NCBI RefSeq assembly: GCF_019578655.1
Contig: NC_063260.1
Location: forward strand, 26,126,888-26,190,887
Reading direction: 5' to 3'
Source of the DNA: Ricinus communis
Lineage: Eukaryota; Streptophyta; Magnoliopsida; Malpighiales; Euphorbiaceae
DNA: 64,000 bases
Positions 63,351-64,000 of this stretch are shown here, one piece after another (the first letter of the stretch is position 1; every line of letters starts with the position of its first letter). The notes beneath the pieces were generated by a model, which saw nothing but the letters and a program-made list of their open reading frames with translations, did not search any database and was not told where the DNA came from. Position numbers and translations under genes: made by a program.

Positions 63351-64000
63351 TCAAACCACCTGCAACACTTTTATACACCCAGTCGAATTGGCAGCGATAA
63401 GCATATCTGATTTCCCTCTCCAGGAGACACTAGAAACAAACTGCCCATTGTCATCATCTGTCTCTTTCCCGGAAATAGGATCAATTGAGCCAAACTTGTG
63501 GGAAGTGATTGGCACAGGTAGAGATCTATGGTATGCATAAACCTGCAAAGAGACAATTTCATTTCAACAAGTCAAGACATATTCCACAAATATATTGAGA
63601 TTCTGCAAACTTCTATTTATATCATGCCTTTTCTTTCTAACATTTACCTCTTTTTCCCAATTTTTTTGGGCAGGTGATTTACTAACAAAATTCAAACAAC
63701 AAAAGATCATCTTATTGTTAAAACACTTGCTGTGACACAAGGAACTGAAGCTATACCTCATTTGTTTCTGAACCACATGCTATATAACCATCAGCCACAG
63801 ATAAACCTACAAAGTTCTGAGACAGCAAAAAATACAATGTCAGAGCCAATCCAGGAGAGGAAAACAAGAAATTGAAAAGATAATTAAAAAGAAGAAAAAT
63901 AAAGAAGCAATCACAATAAATAGAGCAACAATCTCGTTATCTCCTTCAAATGTATGTGTGAGATTAAATCTAGAACTTGAAACCAACCTTCTCATTAGTG
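63351..64000 (-). CDS. SPA1: SPA1-like WD40 protein, C-terminal part (gene continues past the window)
   Basis: Last three exons of a minus-strand gene: complement(63351-63542), complement(63757-63816) and a 13-base piece at 63,988-64,000, all with GT-AG borders. The last 87 residues or so read [20 protein letters not shown] (second-last exon) and then [39 protein letters not shown] and [11 protein letters not shown]. This is the final WD40 blade of the COP1/SPA family. The SIDPISG and [10 protein letters not shown] motifs fit SPA1/SPA2 rather than COP1, which lacks them. SPA proteins join COP1 in the CUL4-based E3 ligase that degrades light-signalling factors in the dark nucleus. The N-terminal kinase-like and coiled-coil regions lie outside. 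The paralogue choice of SPA1 is from remembered sequence. Confidence 0.85.

Overview
The window is nuclear DNA of a flowering plant, almost certainly a eudicot. The evidence is AT-rich intergenic DNA full of microsatellites and decayed transposons, GT-AG introns throughout, and protein families specific to land plants (SPA1, cytokinin response factor, plant MLKL, arabinogalactan peptide, hydroxyproline O-galactosyltransferase). A rosid such as a member of the Malpighiales is my guess from overall character; no marker in the window proves it.

Left to right. 0.7-4.1 kb: 12-exon HPGT1-type Golgi galactosyltransferase (+). 7.5-9.4 kb: 8-exon glucose-6-phosphate 1-epimerase (+). 9.84-9.91 kb: initiator tRNA-Met (-), next to a 54-bp tandem duplication. 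14.9-17.9 kb: LRR receptor-like pseudokinase (+). 18.5-21.8 kb: two adjacent Helitron-like elements and a 0.5-kb tandem duplication. 22.8-26.1 kb: UBC8/10-type E2 ubiquitin-conjugating enzyme (+). 26.1-36.5 kb: long AT-rich gap. 36.6-37.5 kb: intronless AP2/ERF cytokinin response factor (+) with a short uORF and a G-box-rich promoter. 43.8-44.9 kb: small twin CX9C protein (+). 46.7-47.3 kb: arabinogalactan peptide (-). 50.6-50.9 kb: small DUF7722-type protein (-). 52.3-52.8 kb: solo LTR. 52.8-54.6 kb: broken nucleotide-sugar-transporter copy (-). 58.0-58.6 kb: third copy of the Helitron-like family. 60.0-62.2 kb: plant MLKL pseudokinase (+). 63.35 kb to the edge: 3' end of a SPA1-like gene (-).

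The genes do not form one pathway, as is normal for a plant chromosome. HPGT and the arabinogalactan peptide are enzyme type and substrate type of the same pathway (AGP glycosylation), but their proximity is probably inherited gene order. From memory, the order HPGT1, LRR kinase, UBC10, CRF3 and AGP22 matches Arabidopsis chromosome 5 (At5g53340 to At5g53250), and the MLKL/nucleotide-sugar-transporter pair recalls At5g41730/At5g41760.

I found no clearly new biological system. The features most worth a second look are the eroding transporter pseudogene beside a solo LTR, the Helitron-like family, the duplicated 3' flank of the initiator tRNA gene, and the CRF leader and promoter architecture. 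All exon boundaries were read by eye from splice consensus, frame continuity and remembered family sequences; no alignment or transcript data were available.
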